Source: Betaproteobacteria bacterium (GTDB lineage: Bacteria > Pseudomonadota > Gammaproteobacteria > Burkholderiales > Thiobacillaceae). From it: DNA of 64,000 nucleotides. Location of the stretch: assembly GCA_016219425.1 (NCBI GenBank), contig JACRNB010000012.1, positions 1-64,000 of the forward strand, read 5' to 3'. Positions within the stretch are counted from its first letter, which is position 1; each line of letters begins with the position of its first letter. A model generated the notes under the pieces. That model had not been told where the DNA came from, ran no database searches, and saw only the letters and a list, made by a program, of their open reading frames with translations. This document shows positions 16,412-28,644 of this stretch, in pieces. Position numbers and translations under genes: made by a program.

Positions 16412-17149
16412 ATGGAACAACGTGTAGCCCTGGTCACCGGCGCCTCGCGCGGAATCGGCAAGGCCATCCTGCATGCCCTGGCCCGCGCCGGCGCCACCGT
16501 GGTGGGCACCGCCACCAGCGAATCCGGCGCCGCCGCCATCACCGCCGACCTCGCCGCCGCCGGCTTCAAGGGCGAAGGGCGCATGCTCAACGTCACCGAC
16601 GCGGCCCAGATCGACGCCCTGATCGAGGCGCTGATGGGGCAGTACGGTCGCCTCGACATCCTGGTCAACAACGCTGGCATCACGCGCGACAACCTGCTCA
16701 TGCGCATGAAGGATGCAGAGTGGAACGACATCCTGGATACCAACCTCGCCTCGGTGTTCCGCATGTCGCGCGCCGTGTTGCGTCCCATGATGAAGGCGCG
16801 CTTTGGCCGCATCGTCAGCATTGCTTCCGTGGTGGGGGTGTCGGGCAACGCCGGGCAGACCAATTACGCCGCCGCCAAGGCCGGCATGATCGGTTTTTCC
16901 AAGTCGCTGGCGCAGGAAGTGGGCAGCCGCGGCATCACCGTCAACTGCGTCGCTCCCGGCTTCATCGACACCGACATGACCCGCGCCCTGCCCGAGGCCG
17001 CCCGCACCAAGTTGCTGGAGCGCATCCCCCTGGGCAAGCTCGGCACGGCGGAGGACATCGCCCAGGCGGTGGTGTTCCTGGCCTCCGAGGGGGCCGGCTA
17101 TGTCACCGGCAGCACCCTGCACGTCAACGGCGGCATGTACATGGACTGA
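16412..17149 (+). CDS. fabG: 3-oxoacyl-ACP reductase
   Basis: A 245-residue short-chain dehydrogenase reducing beta-ketoacyl-ACP with [17 protein letters not shown] is the Rossmann glycine loop, [14 protein letters not shown] is the family motif, and the catalytic Ser, Tyr-x3-Lys appear in SIASVVG and [11 protein letters not shown] 16412 lies behind GAGGAGAAAAAAC; an upstream in-frame start inside fabD is rejected. Confidence 0.97.
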   Translation: MEQRVALVTGASRGIGKAILHALARAGATVVGTATSESGAAAITADLAAAGFKGEGRMLNVTDAAQIDALIEALMGQYGRLDILVNNAGITRDNLLMRMKDAEWNDILDTNLASVFRMSRAVLRPMMKARFGRIVSIASVVGVSGNAGQTNYAAAKAGMIGFSKSLAQEVGSRGITVNCVAPGFIDTDMTRALPEAARTKLLERIPLGKLGTAEDIAQAVVFLASEGAGYVTGSTLHVNGGMYMD

Positions 17150-17237
17150 TTCTGAACCACGGGGCTTTTTGCTAGAATCGCCCGGCTTTTTCAACAACCT
17201 TTTTTACCCGCATCCATCCCTGAGGGAGCAGCAGCAA

Positions 17238-17477
17238 ATGAGCGATATCGAAGCCCGTGTCAAAAAGATCGTTGCCGAACAACTCGGCGCCAACGAAGCC
17301 GACGTCCAACTGTCCTCTTCTTTCGTGGACGACCTGGGCGCGGATTCCCTCGACACGGTAGAACTGGTCATGGCCCTGGAAGAGGAATTCGAGTGCGAGA
17401 TTCCCGATGAAGACGCCGAAAAGATCACCACCGTCCAGCAGGCCGTTGATTACGTCAACGGGCATCTGAGCAAGTAA
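17238..17477 (+). CDS. acpP: Acyl carrier protein
   Basis: A 79-residue acidic protein. The DSL motif in [19 protein letters not shown] carries the serine for the 4'-phosphopantetheine arm. ATG 17238 is selected because [17 protein letters not shown] is the normal ACP start and GAGGGAGCAG precedes it. The 88-bp spacer to fabG contains a TTTTTGCTAGAAT stretch, so acpP may also have its own promoter, as in other bacteria. Confidence 0.98.
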   Translation: MSDIEARVKKIVAEQLGANEADVQLSSSFVDDLGADSLDTVELVMALEEEFECEIPDEDAEKITTVQQAVDYVNGHLSK

Positions 17478-17510
17478 TTCGCATCCTGCCCGCCGCTTCG
17501 GCAGGGCGTT

Positions 17511-17540
17511 CGCCCGGCTTTAGCGCCGGGCGATTTGTTT
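17511..17540 (+). terminator. Possible terminator/attenuator between acpP and fabF
   Basis: The stem CGCCCGGC/GCCGGGCG with a short loop is followed by ATTTGTTTC. A second hairpin (CCTGCC/GGCAGG) lies just upstream. They could let acpP, needed in large amounts, be expressed above fabF. Confidence 0.5.
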
Positions 17541-17553
17541 CAGGAGCCGTATC

Positions 17554-18807
17554 TTGTCCCAGGATTTCCGATCCTCCAGGCGGCGCGTCGTCGTCACCGG
17601 CGTAGGCGTTGTCTCCCCGGTAGGTAATACCGTGGACGCCGCCTGGGCCAATCTCCTTGCCGGCGTCTCCGGCATCACCCGCATCACCCGTTTCGATGCC
17701 GCCGCCTTCGCCTCCCAGGTGGCCGGCGAGGTGAAAGACTTCGACGTCACCCAATACCTGTCCGCCAAGGACGCGCGCCGTATGGATACCTTCATCCATT
17801 ACGGACTCGCCGCCGGCATCCAGGCCATGCGGGACTCCGGCCTGGAAGTCACCGACGCCAACCGCGAGCGCATCGGCGTCAACATCGGCTCCGGCATCGG
17901 CGGCCTGCCCATGATCGAAGACACGCACTCGACCTACGTCGAGACTGGCGGCCCGCGCAAGATTTCGCCCTTCTTCATCCCCGGCACCATCATCAACATG
18001 ATCTCCGGCAACCTCTCCATCCATCTCGGCCTCAAAGGGCCGAACCTGGGGGTGGTGACCGCCTGCACCACCGGCCTGCACGCCATCGGCCTGTCCGCCC
18101 GCGTCATCGCCTACGGTGACGCCGATGTGATGGTTTGCGGCGGCGCCGAAGCCACGGTCTGCCCGCTCGCCGTGGGCGGCTTCTCCTCCGCCAAGGCCCT
18201 GTCCACGCGCAATGACGACCCCGCCACCGCCAGCCGTCCCTGGGACATGGGCCGCGACGGCTTCGTCCTGGGCGAAGGTTCCGGGGTCATGGTGCTGGAG
18301 GAGTACGAACACGCCAAGGCGCGCGGCGCGCGCATCTACGCGGAACTGGCCGGCTTCGGCATGAGCGGCGACGCCTTCCACATGACCGCCCCGGACACCG
18401 ACGGACCCAGGCGTTCCATGCAGAACGCCCTCAAGGACGCCGGCGTGAACCCGGACCAGGTGCAGTACGTCAACGCCCACGGCACTTCCACCCCCCTGGG
18501 CGACAAGAATGAGACCGAGGCCATCAAGCTGACCATGGGCGACGCCGCACGCAAGCTGGTGGTCAACTCCACCAAGTCCATGACCGGCCACCTGCTGGGC
18601 GGCGCGGGCGGGCTGGAGTCCGTGGTCACCGCCCTGGCGGTGTTCCATCAGGTTTCTCCCCCCACCATCAATCTGTTCGAGCAAGACCCCGAGTGCGATC
18701 TGGATTACTGCGCCAACCAGGCGCGGCCCATGCGGATCGACGTGGCGCTGAAGAACAACTTCGGCTTCGGCGGCACCAACGGCTCGCTGGTGTTCCGCCG
18801 CGTCTGA
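17554..18807 (+). CDS. fabF: Beta-ketoacyl-ACP synthase II
   Basis: A 417-residue condensing enzyme for elongation. The catalytic Cys is in [13 protein letters not shown] and the two His in [11 protein letters not shown] and [11 protein letters not shown]. The start is TTG at 17554, placed 8 bases after CAGGAG; no ATG lies before the conserved [17 protein letters not shown] start fits lower expression than acpP. Overlaps nothing; pabC follows after 13 bp. Confidence 0.95.
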   Translation: MSQDFRSSRRRVVVTGVGVVSPVGNTVDAAWANLLAGVSGITRITRFDAAAFASQVAGEVKDFDVTQYLSAKDARRMDTFIHYGLAAGIQAMRDSGLEVTDANRERIGVNIGSGIGGLPMIEDTHSTYVETGGPRKISPFFIPGTIINMISGNLSIHLGLKGPNLGVVTACTTGLHAIGLSARVIAYGDADVMVCGGAEATVCPLAVGGFSSAKALSTRNDDPATASRPWDMGRDGFVLGEGSGVMVLEEYEHAKARGARIYAELAGFGMSGDAFHMTAPDTDGPRRSMQNALKDAGVNPDQVQYVNAHGTSTPLGDKNETEAIKLTMGDAARKLVVNSTKSMTGHLLGGAGGLESVVTALAVFHQVSPPTINLFEQDPECDLDYCANQARPMRIDVALKNNFGFGGTNGSLVFRRV

Positions 18808-18820
18808 CGCGGCGGCGTTC

Positions 18821-19618
18821 TTGACCCAGGTGCTCGTCAACGGCCTCCCCGCCGCCACGGTGGGGGCGCTGGATCGCGGGCTTGCCTATGGCGATGGCGT
18901 ATTCCGCACCCTGCGCGTGGCCGATGGTCAGCCGGTGTGGCTGGAAGAACACCTGGCCCGGCTGGCGATGGATGCCAGCCGCCTGGGACTTCCCTGCGAC
19001 GAGGCCGCCTGGCGCGCCGATCTCGCCGCCCTGACCCTGCCGCCGCAGGGTGTGCTGCGCCTCACCCTCACCCGCGGCGAGGGGCCGCGCGGCTACCTGC
19101 CTCCCCATCCTGTCCGCCCCACCCGTATCGCCGCCTGCTGGCGGGATGAACTGCCTGTTGCGCCCGAGTCCGGCATCCACGCTCGCGTCTGCCGCCTGCG
19201 CCTCGCGCGCCAGCCCGCCCTGGCCGGGGTGAAGCATTTGAACCGCCTGGAAAACGTCCTCGCCCGCGCCGAGTGGGACGACCCGGCGATTCAGGAAGGC
19301 CTGCTGCTGGACCAGGAGGATCGCGTTATCAGCGGCGTCCTGAGCAACGTGTTCATTTGGCGCGGCGGCGAACTGCTCACCCCCCGCCTGGACGCGTGCG
19401 GCGTGGCCGGCGTCACCCGCGCCCGGCTGTTGCGTCTCGCGCCCGAGGCCGGGTTCCCCGTGCGCGAGGCCGATCTGGGCCTGGACGACGTGCTGGCCGC
19501 CGACGAGGTGATGTGCTGCAACAGCCTCATCGGCCTCTGGCGCATCGCCCGGCTGGAGGGGCGCGCCTGGGGTGCGGCGGTGGTGAGCGGCGCACTTTGG
19601 AATCTGCTCCATGCTTAA
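18821..19618 (+). CDS. pabC: Aminodeoxychorismate lyase
   Basis: A 265-residue fold-type IV PLP enzyme making 4-aminobenzoate for folate. LDRGLAYGDGVFRTLRV is the family N-terminal signature, the PLP lysine is in LAGVKHLNRLENVLAR, and ADEVMCCNSLIGLWRI closes the active site. The start appears to be TTG at 18821. It overlaps mltG by 8 bp. The fabF-pabC-mltG-tmk-holB order is typical of Gram-negative bacteria. Confidence 0.93.
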   Translation: MTQVLVNGLPAATVGALDRGLAYGDGVFRTLRVADGQPVWLEEHLARLAMDASRLGLPCDEAAWRADLAALTLPPQGVLRLTLTRGEGPRGYLPPHPVRPTRIAACWRDELPVAPESGIHARVCRLRLARQPALAGVKHLNRLENVLARAEWDDPAIQEGLLLDQEDRVISGVLSNVFIWRGGELLTPRLDACGVAGVTRARLLRLAPEAGFPVREADLGLDDVLAADEVMCCNSLIGLWRIARLEGRAWGAAVVSGALWNLLHA

Positions 19619-20603
19619 GCTGATCCTGTTCCTGCTCACCCTCGCCCTGGCCGCAGCGGGCGGCCTGTTCTGGTATGCCGCCACCCCGCCCCAGAGCGCT
19701 GCCGCCTACCCTCTGGAAGTCACCGTCAAGCCCGGTGACAGCCTGGCCGCCGCCGCCCAGTCCTTTGCACGGGTCGGGGCGCTGCAACAGCCCCTCCTGT
19801 TGCGTCTGCTGGCGCGGGCCACGCGCCAGTCCGGCGCCCTCAAACCGGGGCTCTATCGCCTGGACAAGCCCCTCACCCCCCTGGCTCTGCTGCGCAAGCT
19901 CGCCGCCGGCGATACCGTGCCGGCCCGACTCACCGTGGTGGAGGGCTGGACCTTCGCCGACATGCGCCGCGCCGTGGACGCCGCCGCCAGCCTGCGCCAC
20001 GACAGCCGGGGCATGAGCGACGCGGACCTGCTCCAGGCCATCGGCGCGAAGCCGGGGGCGGTGGAGGGGCGCTTTTTTCCGGATACCTATGTATTCGACC
20101 ATGGCGTATCCGACCTGGCGATCTACAAGCGCTCCTGGCAGGCCATGGAGCGCAAATTGAAAGAGGCCTGGGAATCCCGCGCCCAGAACCTGCCCTACCG
20201 CACGCCGGAGGAGGCCCTGGTCATGGCCTCCATCATCGAAAAGGAGACCGGCGCGCCGGAAGAACGCCCGCAGATCGCCTCGGTATTCATCAACCGTCTG
20301 CGCATCGGCATGCGCCTGCAAACCGACCCCACGGTGATCTACGGCATGGGCGCGGCCTACGACGGCAACATCCGCAAGCGCGACCTGGAACGCGACACGC
20401 CCTGGAACACCTACACCCGCGCCGGCCTGCCCCCCACCCCCATCGCCCTGCCGGGCGAGGCCGCCCTGCACGCCGCCGTGAATCCGGAAGCCGGCAAGGC
20501 CCTGTATTTCGTCGCCACGAGCGCGGGCGGGCGGCATGTCTTCTCCAGCACCCTGACGGACCATAATCGGGCGGTTTCCAAGTACCAACGAGGCGGACGC
20601 TGA
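19611..20603 (+). CDS. mltG: Endolytic murein transglycosylase MltG (YceG)
   Basis: A 330-residue protein with one N-terminal membrane anchor ([20 protein letters not shown]), a LysM-like segment and the YceG domain. The catalytic Glu lies in ASIIEKETG, and the [11 protein letters not shown] and [16 protein letters not shown] motifs are conserved. It cleaves nascent peptidoglycan and is thought to set glycan length. The stop overlaps the tmk start (TGATG). Confidence 0.95.
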   Translation: MLKLILFLLTLALAAAGGLFWYAATPPQSAAAYPLEVTVKPGDSLAAAAQSFARVGALQQPLLLRLLARATRQSGALKPGLYRLDKPLTPLALLRKLAAGDTVPARLTVVEGWTFADMRRAVDAAASLRHDSRGMSDADLLQAIGAKPGAVEGRFFPDTYVFDHGVSDLAIYKRSWQAMERKLKEAWESRAQNLPYRTPEEALVMASIIEKETGAPEERPQIASVFINRLRIGMRLQTDPTVIYGMGAAYDGNIRKRDLERDTPWNTYTRAGLPPTPIALPGEAALHAAVNPEAGKALYFVATSAGGRHVFSSTLTDHNRAVSKYQRGGR

Positions 20604-21202
20604 TGTTCATCACCCTGGAAGGCGTCGATGGCGCCGGCAAGAGCAGCCACCTGGACTGGCTGGCGGACTGGTTCCGCGTCCGGGGTCGCAGCGTGCGCAT
20701 GACGCGCGAGCCCGGCGGCACTCCGGTAGGGGAGAAGCTGCGCGAGATCGTGTTGCACGACCCCATGCACCTGGAGACCGAGGCGCTGGTCATGTTCGCC
20801 GCCCGGCGCGAGCACCTGGCCCAGGTCATCCGCCCCGCCCTGGCGGCGGGCGAGGTGGTGATCTCGGATCGTTTCACCGACGCCAGCTTCGCCTACCAAT
20901 GCGGCGGACGCGGCCTCGACCCGGCGCGCCTGGAGGTGCTGGAGCAATGGGTGCACGGCGACCTGCAACCCGACCTCACCTTGCTGTTCGACGTGCCCAC
21001 CGAGATTGCCGCAGCACGCCTCGCCAACGCGCGCGCGCCGGATCGCTTCGAGCGCGAGCGCGCCGATTTTCATGCCCGTGTGCGCCACGCCTATCTGCAC
21101 CGGGCGGAACGTTTTCCCGAGCGCATCCGCGTCCTCGACGGCAGCCGCACCCTGGACGAGGTGCGGGAGCAACTGGCGGCGATCCTGGGGGCGCGGACGT
21201 GA
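20603..21202 (+). CDS. tmk: Thymidylate kinase
   Basis: A 199-residue kinase of d[19 protein letters not shown] is the P-loop, [11 protein letters not shown] the substrate loop and [12 protein letters not shown] the DR(Y/F) motif. Overlaps holB by four bases (GTGA). Confidence 0.96.
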   Translation: MFITLEGVDGAGKSSHLDWLADWFRVRGRSVRMTREPGGTPVGEKLREIVLHDPMHLETEALVMFAARREHLAQVIRPALAAGEVVISDRFTDASFAYQCGGRGLDPARLEVLEQWVHGDLQPDLTLLFDVPTEIAAARLANARAPDRFERERADFHARVRHAYLHRAERFPERIRVLDGSRTLDEVREQLAAILGART

Positions 21203-22248
21203 GCGACCTGTTCGTGGTGGACCCGGTAAGCAGGCTTCACCCCTGGAATCGGGCCCGGTTCCGCCAACTCACCGCCGACCCGGCGCACATGCCCCATGCC
21301 ATCCTGCTCTCCGGCGCCAAGGGGGTGGGCAAGCTGGAACTGGCCCTGGAACTGGCGCGCTGGCTCCTGTGCCAGCGCCCTCATGCCGAAGGGGCTTGCG
21401 GCGACTGCGACGCCTGCAACTGGTTCGACCAGGGCAACCACCCGGACTTTCGGCGCGTGGAGCCCAAGACGGAGGATGAGGCGGAGGAGGGCGTGGAGAA
21501 CGAGGCCAAGCCCAAGACCAAGCCCAAAAAGGGCGCGCGTCCCATCCCGGTCGAGGCGGTGCGGGAGGTGACGGAGTTCCTCAATCTGTCCTCGCACCGG
21601 GGCGGCTGGCGCGTGGCCCTGTTCCACCCCGCCGAGGCCATGAACGCCGCCGCCGCCAACGCCCTGTTGAAGACCCTGGAAGAACCCCCGGAGCGGGTGT
21701 TGCTGCTGCTGGTCTCGCACCAGCCGGGGCGTCTCCTGCCCACGGTCCTGTCCCGTTGTCGCCAGGTCGCCATCCCCCTGCCGCCCAAGGATCAAGCGCT
21801 GGTCTGGCTCGAAGCCCAGGCCGAGCAGGCTGCGGCCCTGCTCGCCGAGGCGGGCGGCGCGCCCCTGGCGGCCCTGGCCTTCGCCGACCCGGAACGGCTG
21901 GAACTGCGCCAGGCCTTTCTCGCCGCTCTGGCCGCCCCCGCCCGGTTGGACGCCGCCGTCGTGGCGGAGACCTATGGCAAGAAGAACGACCCCGCCCTGG
22001 CCTGGGGCTGGCTCTCGCGCTGGCTCATGGACCTGCTGCATCAGCGTCTGGCGGGCGCGCTGCGCTACTTCCCCGAACAGGCCCCGGTCCTCGCCCGGCT
22101 CGCCGCCCAGGCGGACCTGTCCGGTCTTCTGGCCCTGCAACGCGAGGTGTCGGGGGCGGGCTTCTGGTTGCGGCATCCGCTCAATCACGCCCTGTTGCTA
22201 GAATCCTGGCTCATCCGCTACATCGAAACCATGAGGGCCAAGGCATGA
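21199..22248 (+). CDS. holB: DNA polymerase III subunit delta'
   Basis: A 349-residue clamp-loader subunit from GTG 21199. The modified P-loop [12 protein letters not shown], the zinc module [10 protein letters not shown] with [15 protein letters not shown] and SRCRQV (arginine-finger SRC) are all visible. An unusual 35-residue acidic then basic insertion (rich in E, K and P) lies after the zinc module, around residues 85-115. The stop overlaps pilZ. Confidence 0.94.
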   Translation: MSDLFVVDPVSRLHPWNRARFRQLTADPAHMPHAILLSGAKGVGKLELALELARWLLCQRPHAEGACGDCDACNWFDQGNHPDFRRVEPKTEDEAEEGVENEAKPKTKPKKGARPIPVEAVREVTEFLNLSSHRGGWRVALFHPAEAMNAAAANALLKTLEEPPERVLLLLVSHQPGRLLPTVLSRCRQVAIPLPPKDQALVWLEAQAEQAAALLAEAGGAPLAALAFADPERLELRQAFLAALAAPARLDAAVVAETYGKKNDPALAWGWLSRWLMDLLHQRLAGALRYFPEQAPVLARLAAQADLSGLLALQREVSGAGFWLRHPLNHALLLESWLIRYIETMRAKA

Positions 22249-22613
22249 GCGAAGCAGTCAAGCAGGCCGGTTCCGCCCGCGCCGGGATGCTCTCCCTGGC
22301 GATCAAGGAGCGCGCCGCGCTGTACATGGCCTACATGCCCTTTCTGAAAAATGGCGGTCTGTTCATCCCCAGCGCGCGCGCGTATCAGTTGGGGGATCAG
22401 GTCTACATGCTCATCACGCTGATGGAAGACTCCGCCAAGATCCCGGTTTCCGGGCGCGTGGCCTGGGTGACGCCCGCCGGCTCCCAGGGCAACCGCCAGC
22501 AGGGCGTGGGCGTGCAGTTCGACGACAACGAATCCGCCACCATGTTGCGCCAGAAGATCGAAGGCATCCTCGGCAACGCGCTCAAGTCCACCAAGCCCAC
22601 GCATACCCTGTAA
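22245..22613 (+). CDS. pilZ: PilZ-domain protein, type IV pilus-associated
   Basis: A 122-residue single-domain PilZ protein. It lacks the RxxxR c-di-GMP motif at the N-terminus and has GRVAWVTPAGSQGNRQQGVGVQF, the pattern of the true PilZ of type IV pili, which does not bind c-di-GMP but works with the pilus machinery. Start ATG overlaps the holB stop. This tmk-holB-pilZ-tatD order is standard in Beta- and Gammaproteobacteria. Confidence 0.93.
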   Translation: MSEAVKQAGSARAGMLSLAIKERAALYMAYMPFLKNGGLFIPSARAYQLGDQVYMLITLMEDSAKIPVSGRVAWVTPAGSQGNRQQGVGVQFDDNESATMLRQKIEGILGNALKSTKPTHTL

Positions 22614-22653
22614 CGGCGTCCTTCCGGCGCGCCCGGTAGCGGGCGTGATCGTC

Positions 22654-23430
22654 ATGTTCATCGACTCCCACTGCCATATCGACTTTCCCGATTTCTCCGA
22701 GGGCGCCGCCCCGCTGCTGCAACGCATGCAGACGGCCCGCGTCACGCATGCCCTGTGCGTCAGCGTCAACCTGGAGAACTGCCCGCGCGTGCTGGCGCTG
22801 GCCGAGGCCCATGACAATGTTTATGCGTCGGTGGGCGTCCACCCGGATCACGACGAAGGGCGCGAGCCGGATGTGGCCGAGCTGGTGCAGCTGGCGCGCC
22901 ATCCGCGCGTGGTCGCCATCGGCGAGACCGGGCTGGACTACTACCGGATGCAGCGGGAGTCCGTGGACTGGCAGCGCGCGCGTTTCCGCACCCACATCCG
23001 CGCCGCGCGCGAGGCCGGCAAGCCGCTCATCATCCACACCCGCAACGCCGCGGAAGACACCCTGGCGATCATGGCGGAGGAGGGGGCCGGGGAATGCGGC
23101 GGCGTCATGCACTGTTTCACCGAGAGCCAGGCGGTGGCGGACGCTGCGTTGGCGATGGGTTTTCACCTCTCGTTCTCGGGCATCGTCACCTTCAAGAGTG
23201 CGAAGGATCTGAAGGAAGTGGCGCGCAACGCGCCCCTGGAACGGCTGCTGATCGAGACTGATTCACCCTATCTCGCGCCCGTACCGCACCGCGGCAAGCG
23301 CAATGAGCCGGCCTATGTGGCCGACGTGGCGGCGGAGATTGCGGCGTTGCGGGGCATGACGCCGGAAGCAGTCGGACAAGCGACGAGCCGGAACTTCCAC
23401 CGCCTGTTCCGCACCGAGGCCGTGCGGTAG
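22654..23430 (+). CDS. tatD: TatD-family metal-dependent DNase/hydrolase
   Basis: A 258-residue TIM-barrel hydrolase. The metal ligands are in DSHCHID, GETGLDYY, IIHTRNA, MHCFT and ETDSPYLAP. ATG 22654 is preferred because the family starts just before the DSHCHID motif; a GTG at 22645 is possible. It follows pilZ and closes the cluster. Confidence 0.93.
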   Translation: MFIDSHCHIDFPDFSEGAAPLLQRMQTARVTHALCVSVNLENCPRVLALAEAHDNVYASVGVHPDHDEGREPDVAELVQLARHPRVVAIGETGLDYYRMQRESVDWQRARFRTHIRAAREAGKPLIIHTRNAAEDTLAIMAEEGAGECGGVMHCFTESQAVADAALAMGFHLSFSGIVTFKSAKDLKEVARNAPLERLLIETDSPYLAPVPHRGKRNEPAYVADVAAEIAALRGMTPEAVGQATSRNFHRLFRTEAVR

Positions 23431-23468
23431 ACGTTTTTCCGTCTGTATCCCTGCCGCAGGCTGCGGAG

Positions 23469-23497
23469 ATCGCCCGGCGCAGCCGGGCTCCTACAGG
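23469..23497. repeat. REP-like palindrome (GCCCGGC-GCCGGGC type)
   Basis: The 29-bp ATCGCCCGGCGCAGCCGGGC-containing palindrome ending in TCCTACAGG lies between the convergent tatD and clpA genes. The same element recurs at 29166-29358 and 37647-37955. Confidence 0.8.
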
Positions 23498-23509
23498 TGG
23501 GCTCCGGGG

Positions 23510-25771
23510 TCAGGCGGGGGTGAGATCTTCCGCGAAGGTCAGGCGAATCTCGCCGCCTGCGTCGATATCCACGTCCACCTCGCCGCCCTCCGCCAGCCGT
23601 CCGAACAGCAGTTCGTCGGCCAGGGCCTTGCGGATGGAGTCCTGGATCAGACGCGCCATGGGGCGTGCGCCCATGAGGGGGTCGAAGCCCTTTTTGCCCA
23701 GCCAGACGCGCAGGGCGTCGCTGAACCGGGCCTCCACCTTCTTGGCGTGCAGTTGTTCCTCCAGTTGCATGAGGAACTTGTCCACCACGCGCAGGATGAC
23801 TTCTTCATTCAGGGCGGCGAAGGAGATGGTGGCGTCCAGGCGGTTGCGGAATTCGGGCGAGAACAGGCGTTTGATGTCGGCCATCTCGTCGCCTTTCTTG
23901 TCCGGCAGGGCAAAGCCGATGCCGGTCTTGGTCATGTTCTCCGCCCCGGCGTTGGTGGTCATGATGACGATCACGTTGCGGAAATCGGCCTTGCGCCCGT
24001 TGTTGTCGGTGAGCGCGCCGTGGTCCATCACCTGGAGCAGGATGTTGAAGATGTCCGGATGGGCCTTTTCGATCTCGTCCAGCAGCAGCACGGTGTAGGG
24101 GGTCTTGGTGATGGCCTCGGTGAGCAGGCCGCCCTGCTCGAAGCCGACATAGCCGGGCGGTGCGCCGATCAGGCGGGAGACGGCGTGGCGTTCCATGTAT
24201 TCGGACATGTCGAAACGCACCAACTCCACCCCCAGCACATAGGCCAGTTGCCGCGCCACCTCGGTCTTGCCCACGCCGGTGGGGCCGGAAAACAGGAAGG
24301 AGCCGATGGGTTTGGCCGGGTTGCCCAGGCCGGAGCGGGACATCTTGATGGCGGCGGCGAGGGCGTCGATGGCCTTGTCCTGGCCGAACACCACGGCCTT
24401 CAGGTCGCGCTCCAGGTTGCGTAGCGCGTTGCGCTCGTCCGTGGCCACGGTCTTGGGCGGGATGCGCGCGATCTTGGCGACGATCTCCTCGATCTCCCTG
24501 GGCGTGATCACCTTCTTCTGCTTGGACTTGGGCTGGATGCGCTGCGCCGCGCCGGCCTCGTCGATGACGTCGATGGCCTTGTCCGGCAGGTGGCGGTCGT
24601 TGATGTAGCGAGCCGAGAGTTCCACCGCCGTGGACAGTGCGCCCAGGGTGTATTTCACGCCGTGGTGGGTCTCGAAGCGGGACTTGAGGCCCTTGAGGAT
24701 GGCCAGGGTCTCCTCGTTGCTGGGTTCCTTCACCTCCACCTTCTGGAAGCGGCGTGAGAGGGCGTGATCTTTCTCGAAGATGCCCCGGTACTCGTTGTAG
24801 GTGGTGGCGCCGATGCAGCGCAGTTGCCCGGAGGAGAGGGCGGGTTTGAGCAGGTTGGAGGCGTCCAGGGTGCCGCCGGAGGCCGCCCCCGCGCCGATCA
24901 CGGTATGGATCTCGTCGATGAACAGGATCGCCTTGGGGTTGTCGGCCAGTTGCTTCAGAACGGCCTTGAGGCGCTGCTCGAAGTCGCCCCGGTATTTGGT
25001 GCCGGCCAGCAGCGCACCCATGTCCAGGGCGTAGACGGTGGCGTCTTCCAGGATCGTGGGCACCTCCTGATGCACCACGCGGCGCGCCAGGCCTTCGGCG
25101 ATGGCGGTCTTGCCGACGCCGGCTTCACCCACCAGGAGCGGGTTGTTCTTGCGCCGCCGACACAGGATCTGGATCACCCGTTCCAGTTCGTGTTCGCGCC
25201 CGATCAGCGGGTCGATACGGCCCGACAGGGCGACGCTGTTGAGGTTGATGGTGAAGGAATCCAGCGGCGAGGCGGTCTTGTCTTCGGCCTCCTGCTCGCC
25301 TGCGGTCTCGGCGCGTCCGGGCTGCGTAGTCTCCTTGGCGATCTTGGAGATGCCATGGGAGATGTAGTTGACCACGTCGAGCCGGTTCAGCCCCTGCTGG
25401 CTGAGAAAGTGCAGGGCATGGGAATCCTTTTCGCCAAACAGGGCCACCAGGATGTTGGCGCCGGTGACTTCCTTTCTGCCGGAGGACTGCACATGCAGGA
25501 TGGCGCGCTGGATCACGCGCTGGAAACCCAGAGTGGGTTGCGTATCCACATCCGCCTCGCCGCTCACGCGCGGCGTGTGGCGTTCAACGAAATCCGCCAG
25601 CTTGCGGCGCAATTCATCGAGATTGATGGCGCAGGCGCGCAAAACTTCCGCAGCGGAGGGGTTGTCGAGCATCGCCAGGAGCAGATGTTCCACCGTGATG
25701 AACTCATGCCGCTTCTGCCGGGCCTCCATGAAGGCCATGTGCAAACTTACTTCCAATTCCTGAGCGATCAT
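23510..25771 (-). CDS. clpA: ATP-dependent Clp protease ATP-binding subunit ClpA
   Basis: A 753-residue Hsp100 unfoldase that feeds ClpP. The N-domain contains [16 protein letters not shown]-1 has the P-loop [18 protein letters not shown]-2 has [16 protein letters not shown] and [13 protein letters not shown]. The start at ATG 25771 sits behind GGAGGAATCGCG and overlaps the clpS stop (ATGA); a longer ATG at 25792 would lie inside clpS. Some IGF/L-type loop residues for ClpP docking are visible (KTGIGFALP). Confidence 0.97.
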   Translation of the reverse strand: MIAQELEVSLHMAFMEARQKRHEFITVEHLLLAMLDNPSAAEVLRACAINLDELRRKLADFVERHTPRVSGEADVDTQPTLGFQRVIQRAILHVQSSGRKEVTGANILVALFGEKDSHALHFLSQQGLNRLDVVNYISHGISKIAKETTQPGRAETAGEQEAEDKTASPLDSFTINLNSVALSGRIDPLIGREHELERVIQILCRRRKNNPLLVGEAGVGKTAIAEGLARRVVHQEVPTILEDATVYALDMGALLAGTKYRGDFEQRLKAVLKQLADNPKAILFIDEIHTVIGAGAASGGTLDASNLLKPALSSGQLRCIGATTYNEYRGIFEKDHALSRRFQKVEVKEPSNEETLAILKGLKSRFETHHGVKYTLGALSTAVELSARYINDRHLPDKAIDVIDEAGAAQRIQPKSKQKKVITPREIEEIVAKIARIPPKTVATDERNALRNLERDLKAVVFGQDKAIDALAAAIKMSRSGLGNPAKPIGSFLFSGPTGVGKTEVARQLAYVLGVELVRFDMSEYMERHAVSRLIGAPPGYVGFEQGGLLTEAITKTPYTVLLLDEIEKAHPDIFNILLQVMDHGALTDNNGRKADFRNVIVIMTTNAGAENMTKTGIGFALPDKKGDEMADIKRLFSPEFRNRLDATISFAALNEEVILRVVDKFLMQLEEQLHAKKVEARFSDALRVWLGKKGFDPLMGARPMARLIQDSIRKALADELLFGRLAEGGEVDVDIDAGGEIRLTFAEDLTPA

Positions 25772-26079
25772 CGCGATTCCTCCATCACGCATTGCAGCGG
25801 GTGCTGGTGCGCCCGCGCATGCGCCGTGACTTGATTGACCTTGGATTCGGCGATATCGCGCGGGTAAACGCCCGCCGCACCTGCACCTTCATTATGCACT
25901 TTGAGCATGACCACCGTGGCCTGTTCCAGGTTCATGCGAAAGAAGCGCTGCAAGACCTCAATGACGAAATCCATGGGAGTGAAATCATCATTTAGAAGCA
26001 GCACCTTATAGAGCGGGGGAGGCGGACTGACGCGGGTGTCCTGAGCCAGGGCCGTGTCTTCCTGATGTCTTACTGCCAT
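25768..26079 (-). CDS. clpS: ClpS, ClpA adaptor (N-end rule)
   Basis: A 103-residue adaptor that delivers N-end-rule substrates to Clp[21 protein letters not shown] and the [17 protein letters not shown] motif are diagnostic. Directly upstream of and translationally coupled to clpA. Confidence 0.97.
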   Translation of the reverse strand: MAVRHQEDTALAQDTRVSPPPPLYKVLLLNDDFTPMDFVIEVLQRFFRMNLEQATVVMLKVHNEGAGAAGVYPRDIAESKVNQVTAHARAHQHPLQCVMEESR

Positions 26080-26140
26080 GGAATCAACGCCGGATGAATT
26101 GCGTTGAATTCTGGCGACGAACCAGCATTTTTCAAGCGGA

Positions 26141-26169
26141 TTGACGATATGAAATTGCGCGGGTAAAAA
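26141..26169 (+). promoter_or_regulatory. Candidate sigma-70 promoter for csp
   Basis: TTGACG (26141-26146) and TAAAAA (26164-26169) are separated by 17 bp, about 80 bp before the csp start, leaving the long 5' leader typical of cold-shock genes. Confidence 0.5.
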
Positions 26170-26250
26170 GCGCGCGTTTGGTTCGAGTCGTATCCAAGGA
26201 GTGGCTTGATCTGGACGATTCTTTTCGTATTTTTGCTAGGAGTAGTTTTG

Positions 26251-26454
26251 ATGGCCACTGGTACTGTTAAATGGTTTAACGACTCGAAGGGCTTCGGCTT
26301 CGTTACCCCCGATGGCGGCGGCGACGATGTTTTCGCCCATTTCTCCGCGATCACGGGCAAGGGCTTCAAGAGCCTGAAGGAAAACCAGCGCGTCACCTTT
26401 GACGTGGTGGAAGGCCCCAAGGGCAAGCAGGCCGCCAACATCCAGCCGATGTAA
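26251..26454 (+). CDS. Cold-shock protein (CspA family)
   Basis: A 67-residue OB-fold protein. [20 protein letters not shown] is RNP1 and DVFAHFSAI is RNP2. ATG 26251 follows TAGGAGTAG; an upstream in-frame ATG at 26206 would add a spurious hydrophobic tail. It binds single-stranded RNA or DNA and is likely an RNA chaperone. Neighbouring clpS/clpA is a common arrangement. Followed by a strong terminator. Confidence 0.95.
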   Translation: MATGTVKWFNDSKGFGFVTPDGGGDDVFAHFSAITGKGFKSLKENQRVTFDVVEGPKGKQAANIQPM

Positions 26455-26475
26455 TCCCGCTTTACCCCTCTTTGA

Positions 26476-26512
26476 CAGGCTGCGAAGCGCAGGTTTCGCA
26501 GCCTGTTTTTTT
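26476..26512 (+). terminator. Rho-independent terminator of csp
   Basis: A stem CAGGCTGCGAA/TTCGCAGCCTG with an 8-base loop is followed by seven T residues. Located 22 bp after the csp stop. Confidence 0.9.
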
Positions 26513-26562
26513 GGTGGTCCGGTGCTATACGTTCATTCAGAACCAAGTGCCGGAGCGGCCAG

Positions 26563-26764
26563 ATGGACCCCACAACCAATCGATCCATAAAGACAGGCGC
26601 CCTATTCAGGGAATCAGGCATGTCAGGCGGGGATGCATCGGGGGAATTGGCGCATCTGATGGCCGGACTGGAGCGCCAAAAGGAAGAACTCGGCCCGATT
26701 GCAGAGGAATTGCTGGAACTTCTGCATCAGGTGGGCGTGCCGGAAACACGCCCGCGCGGGCGCA

Positions 26765-26784
<20 letters not shown>
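26563..26784 (+). CDS. Hypothetical small helical protein
   Basis: A 73-residue ORF. The centre ([26 protein letters not shown]) is amphipathic and coiled-coil-like in character; the ends are polar. Its last 20 bp overlap the 3' end of the convergent icd gene. It may be a real small protein, since the helix is well formed and the codon use fits the host, but no family is recognised. Confidence 0.45.
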
Positions 26785-28006
<1,222 letters not shown>

Positions 28007-28038
28007 GATGGCTCCTGATTGCGAAGAAAGGAAAACGG

Positions 28039-28644
28039 GTGTCCCGCATCATCCTGTTCAACAAGCCCTACGGGGTGCTGAGTCAGTTCACCGCCGAAGA
28101 CGGACATGCGAGTCTGAAGGACTTCATCGACCAGCCCGGCTTCTACGCGGCGGGCCGTCTGGATGCGGACAGCGAAGGGCTGCTGATTTTAACGGACGAT
28201 GGCGCCCTCCAGCATCGCCTGGCCGACCCGCGCCACAAGCAGCCCAAGACCTACTGGGCGCAAGTGGAGGGCGCACCGGACGAGGCGGCGCTGGAACCCC
28301 TGCGCCGGCCCCTGGACCTGGGGGATTTCGTCACCCGTCCGGCGCGGGCGCGCGTGATCGCGGAACCGGCGGGCCTGTGGCCGCGCGACCCGCCGGTGCG
28401 CTTCCGCAAGGCCATCCCCACCACCTGGATCGAGATCGTCCTCACCGAAGGCAAGAACCGTCAGGTGCGACGCATGACCGCCAAGGCCGGGTTTCCCACC
28501 CTGCGCCTGGTGCGCGCCGCCATCGGGACATGGACCCTGGGCGATCTGGCGCCGGGTCAATGGCGTATGGAAGGCGCATCCCCCTCAAACCAGAACCCCC
28601 CTTTGCAAAAGGGGGGCAGCGGGGATTTCAGCGGGGGTTGGTGA
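28039..28644 (+). CDS. rluE: Pseudouridine synthase, RluE type, with repeat-derived C-terminus
   Basis: An RsuA/RluE-family enzyme that isomerises uridine in rRNA. The catalytic Asp is in [13 protein letters not shown], preceded by [11 protein letters not shown], and [21 protein letters not shown] is the closing motif. The native fold ends near residue 182 ([10 protein letters not shown]). The last ~20 residues, [18 protein letters not shown], are translated from an inserted KGG repeat, so the original stop has been replaced. Start GTG 28039, divergent from icd. Confidence 0.92.
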   Translation: MSRIILFNKPYGVLSQFTAEDGHASLKDFIDQPGFYAAGRLDADSEGLLILTDDGALQHRLADPRHKQPKTYWAQVEGAPDEAALEPLRRPLDLGDFVTRPARARVIAEPAGLWPRDPPVRFRKAIPTTWIEIVLTEGKNRQVRRMTAKAGFPTLRLVRAAIGTWTLGDLAPGQWRMEGASPSNQNPPLQKGGSGDFSGGW